A stretch of DNA of 64,000 nucleotides from the NCBI GenBank assembly GCA_051530055.1, contig CM121341.1, positions 9,796,001 to 9,860,000 of the forward strand, given 5' to 3'. This document shows, in pieces, positions 53,941 to 63,591 of the stretch. A model generated the notes under the pieces. It was not told where the DNA came from, searched no databases, and worked only from the letters and a program-made list of their open reading frames with translations. Position 1 is the stretch's first letter. Every line of letters begins with the position of its first letter. Origin of the DNA: Neoechinorhynchus agilis (lineage: Eukaryota > Acanthocephala). The position numbers and the translations under genes are program-made.

Positions 53941-54361
53941 AGGTTAGAAGTTTTCAACCTTTTTATGGTCACGACCCAAATTTGGTTTGCGATGACGACT
54001 CACGACATTAGTTTAAAAATCAAAATACACCTGGAAAAAATATTATTCCTATTCTTAGTACAATTAATTTTTCAATCAATATTGAATATACTTTTAAAAT
54101 TCAGCACCCACGGTCATCTCCTGATTAGTGAGACGGCTGAGTTTGCTTTTTCCTTGCACGATATCCTTGATTAAATGTTAAATCGTTGACACGGCACAGC
54201 GATTATCTGCTTCCAGGAATGGTGTTGTGGGAGATTATTTACAGTAGATTGGAACTTAACTTGTTAGACCAAAACTCCCAAAATATTAAGTGGATCTTAG
54301 TTTGAGCTGCGATGAAAGATAAGCGAATCTTTGTGAATGACTTTTTCAGATATTTGGTGCA

Positions 54362-55896
54362 ATGAATTTTTTGTCAAATACTTATCTGCTCATATATCTG
54401 CCGAGTTGGATTGCGGTCATTTCAACAGTAGCAATACTAATCTATTTGGCTAAGAAACAAACCACTGGAAATCTGAGAGAGTTTGAAAATCGTTTAGCTG
54501 TTGTGACGGGCGCCAGTTCAGGGATAGGACGTCAAATAGCCATCGATTTATGGAAAGTAGGCTGCAAACTGGCACTTGTAGCCAGACGAAAAGATCTTCT
54601 GAATTCTTTAAAAAGTGAACTTTTAATATATGACGCAGCTAGACCAACCAATGATATACGATGTTTTGTATCGAATTTAAGTCAAGTTTAAAATTGTAGA
54701 CTAACCATCCAGTCTTGGGTCGTTAATCTCCAAAATCAGACCTGCCTTCGTTAGTCGATGCAATATTGGAAAAATTTCCAGAGGATTATGTCAAATTATT
54801 GGTAAATTGTGCCGGAGTTTCGATGAGAGCCGATTTTATGGCAATGAGTTTAGAAGACGATCAACGAATGATGAACTTGAACTTCCATGCTCCCGTTCAA
54901 TTGTCCAAACTTTTAGTGGAAAAGTCCATGCGGTCCAGGGAAGATATTAGTTGATAAGCTTTAATCGTATATTTAATCTTCAAATATTCTTAAATTTGTC
55001 TAATTTCTAGTTTTAGCCCATATCTCAGACAGTTTTTCATAGCTTTAATAGTGTTTTTATATGATTATTTTGTTGTTTTCTCATGAAGGAATTTATTAAA
55101 TTGTGATATTTCGGAGGCGCACATTCTCGAACGCCTTTCTAGGAGGTTGTTTAAGTGAATAAAGAAACTTAACCTTAATAAATGCACGATATTATGCCTC
55201 TGAAATATCGCAATTTAATAAAATCCTTCATGAAAATTCCAATCTTTATTGGTCCATCATTTTATTACGAAAAGAAGAAAATTTCTCAAATCACGTTAAT
55301 AGCATTCTGTATAAATGTCTCAATTGCACATCTTACTCGTCTTGTAACTATAATCAGTTGTTCGATTTGCTAATAATCGCATTTATTGAAATATATCGCT
55401 TTAATTTGCCCCTCCCCGGAAATTCAATGAAGCTTATCATCGTAAGAGTGATCGATGCATGATCGTGAATATCGCCAGCCTTGCAGCTCTCCTTCCAACA
55501 CCCCAACGGAGCACTTACGCAGCTTCCAAGGCAGCTCTAGTAGCTTATAGTGAAGTAATGAGAATGGAGCTTATAAATGATGGAATCGAAGTGCTTGTAA
55601 TTAATCCGGGATACGTGAGGACGGACATATCCAGAAATGCGATGGCTGGCAAGGGAGGAGTTTTCGGTGCACTTGATCATGAAATCGCTACGGGAATAAG
55701 CGTCGAGCAGGCAAGCGAGAGAATAATGGATGCCATCAGAGATAGGAAACAACAGATCGAGATTTATACAAGCCCACTGATGCGATTAGGCATTCTTGGG
55801 AGCTTCGTTTGTCCCGGACTATACAGACTCGGAATGATCAAATGGTATGAGGCAAAGAAAAAACGAGGAAATGTTGATGACGCGTATTTATCTTAG
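54362..55896 (+). CDS. Membrane-anchored short-chain dehydrogenase, three exons (DHRS7B-like)
   Basis: Exon 1 (from 54,362 to about 54,685) encodes an N-terminal membrane anchor (residues 8-30) and [14 protein letters not shown] (the NAD(P) motif at 48-61). Exon 2 (about 54,739-54,950) gives [14 protein letters not shown], the NNAG-type motif. Exon 3 (about 55,430-55,896) gives [15 protein letters not shown] with the catalytic Ser, [10 protein letters not shown] with Tyr and Lys, and [15 protein letters not shown]. Intron 1 is tiny (about 50-60 bases); intron 2 is about 480. Exact splice positions are uncertain: donors are not perfect, and the acceptor of intron 1 is probably AAAATCAG at 54,738. 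The pattern and the C-terminus fit the DHRS7/7B and 11-beta-HSD-like group. All catalytic residues are present, unlike the neighbouring SDR. Confidence 0.85.
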
Positions 55897-55920
55897 TTAA
55901 TTTAAACAAAAATTTCTTAA

Positions 55921-56205
55921 ATGTTAATCATCTTCAATGGGCAAATTGTAACGGAATCACCACTGAGGACTAATCAGCGTAAAAGAGCTCGTAAAATAAC
56001 AAATCTGATCCATTTTAACAAACTAACGTGCAAAACAATGACCGGTGGGGAGGAAATCACATCTCTTAAACTCTATCATCCCAGAAGGATTTTCGCTCTT
56101 AATGATTTTAAATCATGGTTGGCATTCTTTAGAAACAAAATATTTGGATTTGACGTAGATTTAAAGCACAAAAATAATTTTGATTATCTTTATGAGTTGT
56201 GTTGA
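55921..56205 (+). repeat. Short dispersed repeat region with an open frame
   Basis: CTCTATCATCCCAGAAGGAT (56,070) resembles CTCTACCATCCCTGGGGATT at 56,352 and CTTATCATCCCAGACTATTT at 62,410, each after a GGGGA and TTATC-like stretch. The 94-residue frame here (KLYHPRRIFALNDFKSW) is partly repeat. It probably does not represent a gene. Confidence 0.4.
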
Positions 56206-56500
56206 TCAATATCTCCCCTTCTCCGCCCGGATAAAACGTATTTTATTGAAATATTTAAAGTATTAAAAATAATGACGGATGAAGCTTCCTTTTGAATCGA
56301 AATATCCGATAAAATAAGCTTTATCCATGGGGATTATCGACAATGTTTAAGCTCTACCATCCCTGGGGATTTTTCTGCTTCGGCGAACCACTCACAAACA
56401 TTTTCGAATCTAAAGATGCGCATTCTTCCAGATTTAAAAGTTGACGTCACACATAAAATGACCATTGGATAAAAAAAAGTTAAACCCGAACAACCTCGTT

Positions 56501-57115
56501 ATGCCGCCATCCTCAATTGAATCAATTAAAGCGTTGTTGGTGGCTAATGCGATTGACCAATTAAAATACACACAAATTAAGTACGATGGCCAACAAGTAA
56601 AGGATTTAATATGTGAGCAGTTAACCGGATTAAAACGATTGATAAGCCGTATGACTTCGGTTGAACGGCCTAAGATAGAAGACGGTTTGATTTGGGCTAC
56701 TTTTCAACAAAAAAGTCATATAAAAATTTTAGTCCAAGAATTTATTCAAAAACGGGAAGAGGAAGTGGCTTCTTTGAGAAAGGAGCTAGAGGACGTTACA
56801 GCGTCCCAAAAAATTCGTCTGATTCCAGAGATAATCGTGAATTTCGAGCTTTGGCTTAAAAGGATGCATTCACCTCGCGTCCTGAGTCTCAATGTTATTT
56901 GTCGTCGCTTACTTGCCAAAATCTGGATCAGGAAGTTAAGGGATGTTTAATGGGAATTTTTTTCGAAAATTAAAAATAACTTTCGATTTAGGATTGCCAA
57001 TCTAAAAATGCTGCATAATGCTTACAGCACGAATGTGGTTGCGGAAATTAAAGAATCGATGGAGATGATTAAAAAGGCGACTGAGAAGATTAAACAACAG
57101 TCCGAGAGTTTATAA
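56501..57115 (+). CDS. Hypothetical coiled-coil protein, probably spliced
   Basis: From the ATG at 56,501 the first exon encodes PSSIESIKALLVANAIDQLK and a charged helix (QKREEEVASLRKELEDV, about residues 87-103). A second exon after a TTTCGATTTAG acceptor (56,991) gives IANLKMLHNAYSTNVVAEI and a helical end rich in Lys (MEMIKKATEKIKQQSESL), with a stop at 57,115. The exact donor is uncertain; the frame before 56,950 may already be intron. Helix-rich small proteins of this type occur in kinetochore and dynactin complexes, but there is no specific match. Confidence 0.5.
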
Positions 57116-57455
57116 AAAGACGCGGTTTTGTGGAAGAGATTGGAGTTTTATTTAATTTGTGAGCATAGAATTTTTATAGAATCCTTTTTAATCAAAAACT
57201 CCCGACCGCCAACTATATATCAAAAATGACTTTAATTGAAATATTTCGTCCAATCGCACTGGATTTCTTCAGCCAATTATTGCTTGTAAGTCTCTACCAC
57301 ATAATCTTATGTACGCCTTTCTCAAAGAAGGTTGCTTGTAAGTTTTAGAAAGATTGATTGACTTTTTAAAATCGATTTCTATCTTAAAACCTATCAAACC
57401 CGGACATACTCGATTTGAAATATTTCACGAAATAACTTCGCCTCATTTAATTATG

Positions 57456-57666
57456 TTTGAAGGTTGAATTGTTCATATTGGTTGTTTTTTGGCGTAAAAA
57501 TTAAAATGATTTTATTTTAAAATCCGATTAATTTCGGCACCGTGGCAAATATACAACCTTGATAAACGCGTACAAGATTGTACCTTCGAATTGTCGCCAA
57601 AATCGAATAAAATCATTTTAATTTCTATGCCAGAAAACAACCAATATGAACAATTCAATCTTCAAA
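57456..57666. repeat. Element with long terminal inverted repeats
   Basis: TTTGAAGGTTGAATTGTTCA at the left pairs with TGAACAATTCAATCTTCAAA at the right. The arms continue for about 60 bases (ATTGGTTGTTTTTTGGC, AAAATGATTTTATT). A related end lies at 49,441 (TTTGAAGATTGAATTGTT). The flanks carry a direct repeat ACTCGATTTGAAATATTTC at 57,406 and 57,700. Confidence 0.8.
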
Positions 57667-57772
57667 CGTATATTTTAAACTTGAATTCCCCCGGGACGTA
57701 CTCGATTTGAAATATTTCCCGAAGTATTTTTCTATTGATGGTTATTGAAAAAAAGTTGTTTATTTATATGTG

Positions 57773-58114
57773 TTCTTTGGTGAGATGAGAGAAGAATACA
57801 TCCTCCTGTGGCGATTCACACCCCGAGAATCAGTTTTATTTTGTAATATTTCGTGGGCCAAACCTTTTCAAACATTGTCATCTGAAAAACCGAAACATAG
57901 ATTGCATTAGCCTATTTCCGATTGCTCCGCATGGCTCGGGATCGCGGGGTTGCCATAATAAAACTGATTCTCGGGGTGTGAATCGCCACAAGAGGATTAC
58001 TTTTCACCCGAGTGTTATCATGAAGGATAGAAGAATATATATTGATTTATTGATCTCTCCGATATATTGGGAATTAATAAATCAATATCTATTCTTCTCT
58101 CATCTCACCAAAGA
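57773..58114. repeat. Nested perfect inverted repeats upstream of the LSm10-like gene
   Basis: Outer arms of 25 bases (57,773-57,797 and 58,090-58,114, TTCTTTGGTGAGATGAGAGA and complement) enclose perfect 34-base arms (57,807-57,840 and 57,957-57,990, TGTGGCGATTCACACCCCGA and complement) and a further hairpin at about 58,029-58,097 (AGAAGAATATATATTGATTT with its complement). Confidence 0.9.
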
Positions 58115-58204
58115 ACGCATTGATGGATATATCGTAAACTTTATTCTTCCAGGTTTTCCCGGAGGGTTATTTAGTCCTTGGAGTTTTCAAATCGAAAATT
58201 TAAA

Positions 58205-58474
58205 ATGCATAAAAAGGAGATTTCGTTGCTCACTTTCCTATTAGATTCTCTGCTTCACAAATATATCCAAATTGATTTGATTGGTGAAGTAATTATCTAT
58301 GGAAGCCTGAAGGGATTCCACGGGTCGCATACGCTGACGCTCGAAGATGCCGTTAGGTTTTCAGGGAATCCACCGAAGCCTGAGCACTTTTCGTTGATCC
58401 ACATTAAAGCCACAAAAATAAGATATATCCACATAGACTCATATTGTCCAAATTTGTGTTACCTTCGCGGATAA
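58205..58474 (+). CDS. Sm-like protein, probably LSm10 (U7 snRNP)
   Basis: 89 residues from the ATG at 58,205. SLLTFLLDSLLHKYIQIDL and the GEVIIYGSLKGFHG turn correspond to the Sm1 motif region. IKATKIRYIHIDSY at 70-83 fits the Sm2 motif (IxGxxIRYhxhP). The wording is nearest to LSm10 (TTVDLRDESVAHGRID and VRYVHIPD in human) and next to SmD1. LSm10 replaces SmD1 in the U7 particle that processes replication-dependent histone mRNAs. The protein is shorter than human LSm10 (123). The MN/D residues usual in Sm1 are not present. A preceding TTCTTCCAG could be an acceptor of a first intron. Confidence 0.6.
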   Translation: MHKKEISLLTFLLDSLLHKYIQIDLIGEVIIYGSLKGFHGSHTLTLEDAVRFSGNPPKPEHFSLIHIKATKIRYIHIDSYCPNLCYLRG

Positions 58475-58613
58475 TTTGGGTACACCAAGGTCGTTCGATC
58501 CACACGAAACCATAGCGGAATCCATCAATGATGCCAAAAATGCTAAACCACCACTTTGAACGCTATTTGAACGTAAATAAACGTCGCGATTGAGTCACGC
58601 GTCTATTTAACTC

Positions 58614-59039
58614 ATGTGCTGCACACCTTTGAGTGAACTCACATCACAAAGTAGCTTTTTAATTTCGAAAAAAGATATGAAAAAGATCTGGACTTATAAA
58701 AAAGAGACGTCATTCGAATCACGGAAATCAGAGAGCTCTCAGATTCGGAAAAGGTATCCAGACCGACTTCCGATTATCTTGGAACCTTTATATCCGGATA
58801 CGACTACTCTACCAACGATCGATAAGAAAAAGTTTCTTGCGCCGTTCAATCTTACTGCTTGTCAATTTTATTCTCTTGTTAGCAGGAGATTGAACCTTCC
58901 GCCGGATACTGCAATCTTTTTCTTCGTTGGAAAGGAAATTCCTTCCCCTTCAAGCACGATTCAAGAGCTATATAGCAAACATGTGGACCAAGATGGATTT
59001 CTATATATGGCGTATAGCGAAGAAAACGCCTACGGATAG
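58614..59039 (+). CDS. Atg8/GABARAP-family protein, ends at the conjugation glycine
   Basis: A domain of 121 residues from MKKIWTYKKE (ATG at 58,677) with an in-frame upstream ATG at 58,614 that adds 21 residues. Family motifs: SSQIRKRYPDRLPIILE, IDKKKFLAPFNLTACQFY, LVSRRLNLPPDTAIFFFV and DGFLYMAYSEENAYG. The closest type is GABARAP/Atg8 rather than LC3. The protein stops right after the Gly that is normally exposed by ATG4, so it would not need processing before lipidation to phosphatidylethanolamine on autophagosomes. AATAAATAAAG lies about 200 bases after the stop. No intron in the domain, and a candidate acceptor (GAAAAAAG) before 58,677. Confidence 0.87.
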   Translation: MCCTPLSELTSQSSFLISKKDMKKIWTYKKETSFESRKSESSQIRKRYPDRLPIILEPLYPDTTTLPTIDKKKFLAPFNLTACQFYSLVSRRLNLPPDTAIFFFVGKEIPSPSSTIQELYSKHVDQDGFLYMAYSEENAYG

Positions 59040-59324
59040 CCTTTCACTTTAAAATTAGCTTCTTTAATTTTCAAAGAAAATTAACAAAGAAGCCTTTACG
59101 CGAAAACCAATGCTGATGTGTATTATGGAAAACCCACATACGAACAAATCTTGTTTTACCCTTCTCATTTCTATAAAGTTTTAATCGTTGCATGATTTTT
59201 GGTAAGGTGAGAATAATCAATAGGAATTTAAAATAAATAAAGGGCTTTAGAAAACATGCCTTTTGAAGATTTTTTTAAAGCTAACCTGCCGCATTTTGTA
59301 TCCTTAATTCCTTTTTTCTGGTAA

Positions 59325-59490
59325 CTTACAGACTTTGGTTCCAGTTATAATTTTTATATCATAATCACACCCGGGATAAAACATATTCTGTTGAGTTACC
59401 ACAACTGCATTCGACCAGGCCTGTTCAGATTTCGGTCTAAACTCGTGGTCCAAGGTATTCTCCAAGGTTTTGTTCCTTCTCGACAAATTC
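59325..59490 (-). other. Exon-like frame with a consensus splice donor
   Basis: On the minus strand, TLDHEFRPKSEQAWSNAVVV and QQNMFYPGCDYDIKIITG run into AAAGTCT/GTAAGT at 59,330, an exact donor. The frame is open for about 60 codons. It may be one exon of a host gene; no partner exon was found and the region upstream (59,500 on) resembles repeat DNA also seen at 47,885-47,935. Confidence 0.35.
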
Positions 59491-59969
59491 CTTCCCGCGC
59501 GGATGAATATTCAAATCGACGACAGGCTTGTTTATGTTGGCTGACTCTCTACTTAATTTCCTGCATCGCTTTTCCGATTTGCAGTCCGGTCACTGTGCCT
59601 CTTCTTTTTGAAAGACTTTCCAAGAGTAGTTCCTTTATCATGGTATAATCGAACTCCAGTCCTCATAATCGAGTGGATCATCTCATTAGTTTCATCGTAT
59701 ATGAAATCCACTCTTTCGAAGGTAACGGTATGAGCGATTTTGTTTTATGTGGTCGATAGTTACAGCTTTTAATACCGCAGCCAATTATCCTCTAGAGGCA
59801 TAACACGTTAAATCATTCCTATCACCGCCCTTCTGGATCACTCAGCTGCCTTCCTAGTGTAATGGTCCAAAATGACAAATACAAAAGTTCCCTCGTTGCA
59901 GAGTTAGACTTATGTTTTGAAGGAGGAATGCTCCTGATCTCAGATCGCCTCGTCTCAGTCTCTTAAAGA

Positions 59970-62060
59970 ATTGCTTGACCAGGTCTTACGCCGCAATACC
60001 AAACAACCAGAATGTCTCAACGCCAAAGGGAACAAAATAATGGTTTCGACTCAGGTCCCTGTATTTTGTCCTTTTGCGGTCCTCAGCGGCGGTTGCTGCT
60101 CCCCTTCTGGTTTAACGGGGCCAATTCTATGTTGCCGGTTGCGAGCGTGGCGTCCCAGAGAACGCATTTGCCTTCTCGCCACGGAAATACTATGATAGCG
60201 TCTGGTCTACGACGGCCATCAAGTCGGCAAAGATTGCTTGGCTCTCGGATGTTTTGCGCATTCACAGTATTCAGGGCATGACTAAGAATTGCGTTCATTT
60301 CGGCGTGTCGTGAGTACCTTCCGCCTGATCGCCGAGATCATGGCATCCCGATGGCGTCACAGTCGCTCCGCAACGGCAGCGATGGGATGTACACATCGGT
60401 ACTCCAACTCTCAAGGGCACTGCAATCCTTACTGTCTCGTCGAAGTAGACTGCCACCAATCAAGTTCGGTTCACCAGGTAACGAGAACCTGAAATTAAAG
60501 AGTTATGAATTCTCGCTACCAGAGGTGAGTCCCAAACTGATTATTTGCAACCATTGATGGGTACCTGCTCGCTGCCTTAATCTCCACACCAAAGATTAAG
60601 AGCCTCCACGAAATCTTCATCTAAAGTGTAATTCTCACCAAGAACGGATTGAACTATTTTGCGGCTTGCTTCGTCCGATCCAAAATTAGCTGGCAAAGAA
60701 ATATTGGCTGCTTTTCGAATAACTAAACCACCGGACGACACAGGCAAGGACGCTTGACGCCAGGCCTCGTACGATAGCTGAGTATTTAAAATTTTCTCGA
60801 GAGAGGCCTACACCGCCTCGTCTAATTTTGCCAGCTTATCCTTATGTCTAAATAAAGGTGCTGTGCGCAGCTTTTATAGCAGTTTTGGAATGAAGAGGGT
60901 GCTGTTGATCAGGAACAGAGCCTCGTGTGAAAATAATTCATTATCCCGTTCGCACAGCACCGAAAGTTGCGGTTGAAAATTGATAATCTCTGCTTCGACA
61001 TTAGAACCAAAAATCCAACTTCCTAGAAGATTGAACCGGTCCAAAGTGATCAATTCTATCCCGTGGGCCAGGTTCTGAAAATCTTTCACGATAGTTTGCA
61101 TGGATGCCTCATCTTCCACGTTCATCACTAAAATCTCACATTTCGCAGTATTCAATTCAATGAAAAATTTTCGCCGTTTCCTCCACGAGTGTCTCCAAAT
61201 CGCGCAGTACAACAGAGAATCGTCCAGGTATCAGCCGTTAAAGTTTGACTGGAGAGAGTGCGCAACGGATTGACTGCGAGTGAGAAGGCTATTGGGCCCA
61301 AAGGATCCCTTTGTTGAACTCATCTTTCTGACCATAAAACGTGGTTATTGAACAACGGCAAGAGAGTTGAAGTCCAATATTCATTTGCGAAATTGGGAAA
61401 TGCTTCTGATGCGTGATCTCTTACGTCGAGCAAATCTGATCGGTGAACTGCGTTGAATGAATTTTTGAAATCACATTTCAAGATCACGCACGGCTTTGAG
61501 TTTCCGGTGATGAACGTACGGTCCCTACTTTTTCCGCGATTCTTAAAATTTTTACCGTTAAGCGGCGTAGTGTTCCATTTGCAATGGGACGAATCCCATC
61601 TTCCTTTTTTTTCTAAGGGCACACAAAGATGAGCCGAAAAATAGCTCCGTTGCTTTCGGAACCAACTCTCCCCGTGCTAATAGGTCGACTAGTATTGCCA
61701 ATGCATCTCTAAGGGACTGGGCAGCGTCATCTACTGAAAAGGAAGTCATATCCTTTAGGTGTTGGGCCACAGCTTGTCAAGCCCGTGAGCTGATTCCTAT
61801 TACCATCTTCAATTCTGATTTCGATGATAAAACATAAGGGATCGTGCCGAAATAGGAGGATTTAGCGAAATACTGCCGACCGCCGTCACTGGGATGTTTG
61901 GAACGAAGAGTTCGTAAAGTTTCTTCGTTATCTTTGGCGAGACTGTCCATTGATGATAAAAGGCGAACTGCTCCTCTGAGATCTCTGTCTCCGAGCTTCG
62001 AAGAAACGCTTCCAGCAAGCGACCGATTTGAGTTTCGGCAGTGGACAGATTTCTGGACAC
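59970..62060 (-). mobile_element. LINE of the WYLDD family, nearly full coding span but broken
   Basis: Minus strand in order: ETQIGRLLEAFLRSSE (62,000-62,040), AILVDLLARGELVPKATEL and LCALRKKRK (61,610-61,700), CVILKCDFKNSFNAVHRSDL (61,430-61,490), FFIELNTAKCEILVMN (61,120-61,170), SHEALFLINSTLFIP (60,880-60,930), and the nuclease-like end EPSNLCRLDGRRRPDAIIVF and WREGKCVLWDA (60,140-60,240). The YLDD core near 61,220-61,260 is decayed or lost. It matches 20,193-21,671 and is older-looking, with stops and frame changes. Confidence 0.82.
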
Positions 62061-62139
62061 ACTCCTTACGTAGCTCGCATGCTATTAAAAGGCATTGAGT
62101 AAAGTTTTCGTCAAAAGAACTTATTTACTCTTTTATTTT

Positions 62140-62300
62140 TGTGGTCAAAGATCCTTGAGAAACATCACCCGCGGAAAACGCTAATCTAGGAATGGGAAAT
62201 ATTCCCGGAGTTATGTGAGGATCCGGAGGGATTCGTAAGTGTGATTTTATGCGATTCCCAGAACCACATCGGTAGGCGATGTGCCCAAAGAAAAATAAAT
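62140..62300 (+). mobile_element. SINE fragment
   Basis: GAGGATCCGGAGGGATTCGTA (62,216) and TTTTATGCG, ATCGGTAGGCGATGTGCCCAA match the body of the SINE at 51,236-51,345 with gaps. The tRNA-like head is missing. Confidence 0.65.
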
Positions 62301-62713
62301 TATCAGCCGTGAAAAGGGCCACACATAGATACTAAAAAGTTACCGGTTGGTCATACTTCAAAAATATAATATATGCGTTTTATCCTTGGGGAATTATTAT
62401 CCCCACATCTATCGAACTCTTATCATCCCAGACTATTTTCTCTCTCGATGTTTAATTATCTTCCAATTCGTTCACAGGTTTTATCGCACAAAAACCGCTT
62501 TTCCTCATTGATCAGAAAACCAAATCGAATAAGTGCATCTTTAAGCGAGCAAGAAATCTGGATGTTATTGTGAAGAAACTATTTGCGATCGTCACGAAAC
62601 TGAGGGAAGACTTTAAAAAGTTGCAAAGACCATTTAGTCGTCCTGAATTAAACCAAGAGGACGGCAGCAGTGTCTTGGATTCGAAAAAAACTCATTTTAG
62701 TTACACCACTGAA

Positions 62714-62790
62714 ATTGATTTATTTGATAATTTTGGGCTCTAGACTGAAGAAGGCCTCCGCGAAGACCGAAAATTATCAAATAAATCAAT
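62714..62790. repeat. Stem-loop with a hammerhead-like centre
   Basis: ATTGATTTATTTGATAATTT and its complement pair around a centre with CTGAAGA (62,745-62,751), an extra A, GGCCT, six loop bases, AGACC and GAAA (62,769-62,772). The centre matches the tail of the Penelope element at 12,382. Here the two outer arms pair with one another. Confidence 0.65.
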
Positions 62791-62799
62791 TATTAAAAA

Positions 62800-63353
62800 T
62801 TGGCTATAAAAAAGAAAATAGTTTTTCTTCCAAGTCACTATTTTCGAAATGCGCTTTGATGACGTCATACGATTCACTGTAATTCTTCCGGAGCAAAATG
62901 ATCTTCATCCAGCTCGATCGTTCTTATGATCATTTGTGTTCGTCAGTTTTAGTTTTTTTTTATGAATCTAAGTGTAGGTTTGAGTTAGTGGTTGTTCGAT
63001 TTGCTTTTAAAAAATTGATAAACAAATAAAACTCGGTATATCGTCGATTCACTTTTTGCCTACTCGATCGCAATCTATTTTGAGCATTTAATTTGTTAAG
63101 AAAAGACATTGTTGATTTTGACCAAAGTCTACTCGTCCATACTCAGATTATGGTATATTCTCATCTTTTCTGGATCTTACGAAAATTGTGGCTATAAAAT
63201 TGTTATTTTTTCTTGAACCTCTAATTGTTTTTGTATCTAAAAATGAACAATTCTGCGTGCTAGTTGTTTTCGATTTCACAAATTCTTTTTTTTACAATTT
63301 TTCTATGATGTTTGAAGCTGAGATCAATATTTATTTTGGAATTATTGTTTACA
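62800..63353. other. AT-rich intergenic DNA
   Basis: No gene or repeat recognised. Confidence 0.4.
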
Positions 63354-63487
63354 AGTCTACACCCGCGGTAAACTATTTTGTTTGTTAAAGGCGTTCTTTG
63401 AACCTCCTCGAGTTCATCATCAGTTTGTTAAGTTCACAGAACGTCTTTTTAATCGAAATAATCATTTACCGCGCGGGTGTAGGCTTC
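63354..63487. repeat. Foldback (MITE-like) element, compact complete copy
   Basis: GTCTACACCCGCGGTAAAC at the left pairs with GGTAAATGATTATTTC and CCGCGCGGGTGTAGGC on the right. The arms of about 50 bases also hold GGCGTTCTTTGAAC and the complement GTTCACAGAACGTC. The centre has TCATCAG (63,417-63,423), i.e. CTGATGA on the minus strand, with GAACT and GGTTC beside it, but the GAAA block reads AAAG. Same family as 1-111 and 38,452-38,765. Confidence 0.78.
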
Positions 63488-63591
63488 TGACCATAATAAT
63501 TCTCTAATCACATTCCCCGGTACCTCCTCCTCCTCACATATTGACAATATTGATTTTGCTGCTAATTCATTCTTTTTTTTGTAGATAACCA

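Noticed and set aside
53944-54180. TTTTCAACCTTTTTATGGTC and CACGACCCAAATTTGG look like the end of an hAT transposon
   Set aside because: Only one end is seen; no inverted partner, target-site duplication or transposase frame was found nearby.
56457-56500. Earlier start for the coiled-coil frame at 56,465
   Set aside because: The frame there opens with TTG; the first in-frame ATG is at 56,501.
59971-60492. Plus-strand open frames over the minus-strand LINE
   Set aside because: They mirror the nuclease-like end of the WYLDD LINE on the other strand and have no domain of their own.
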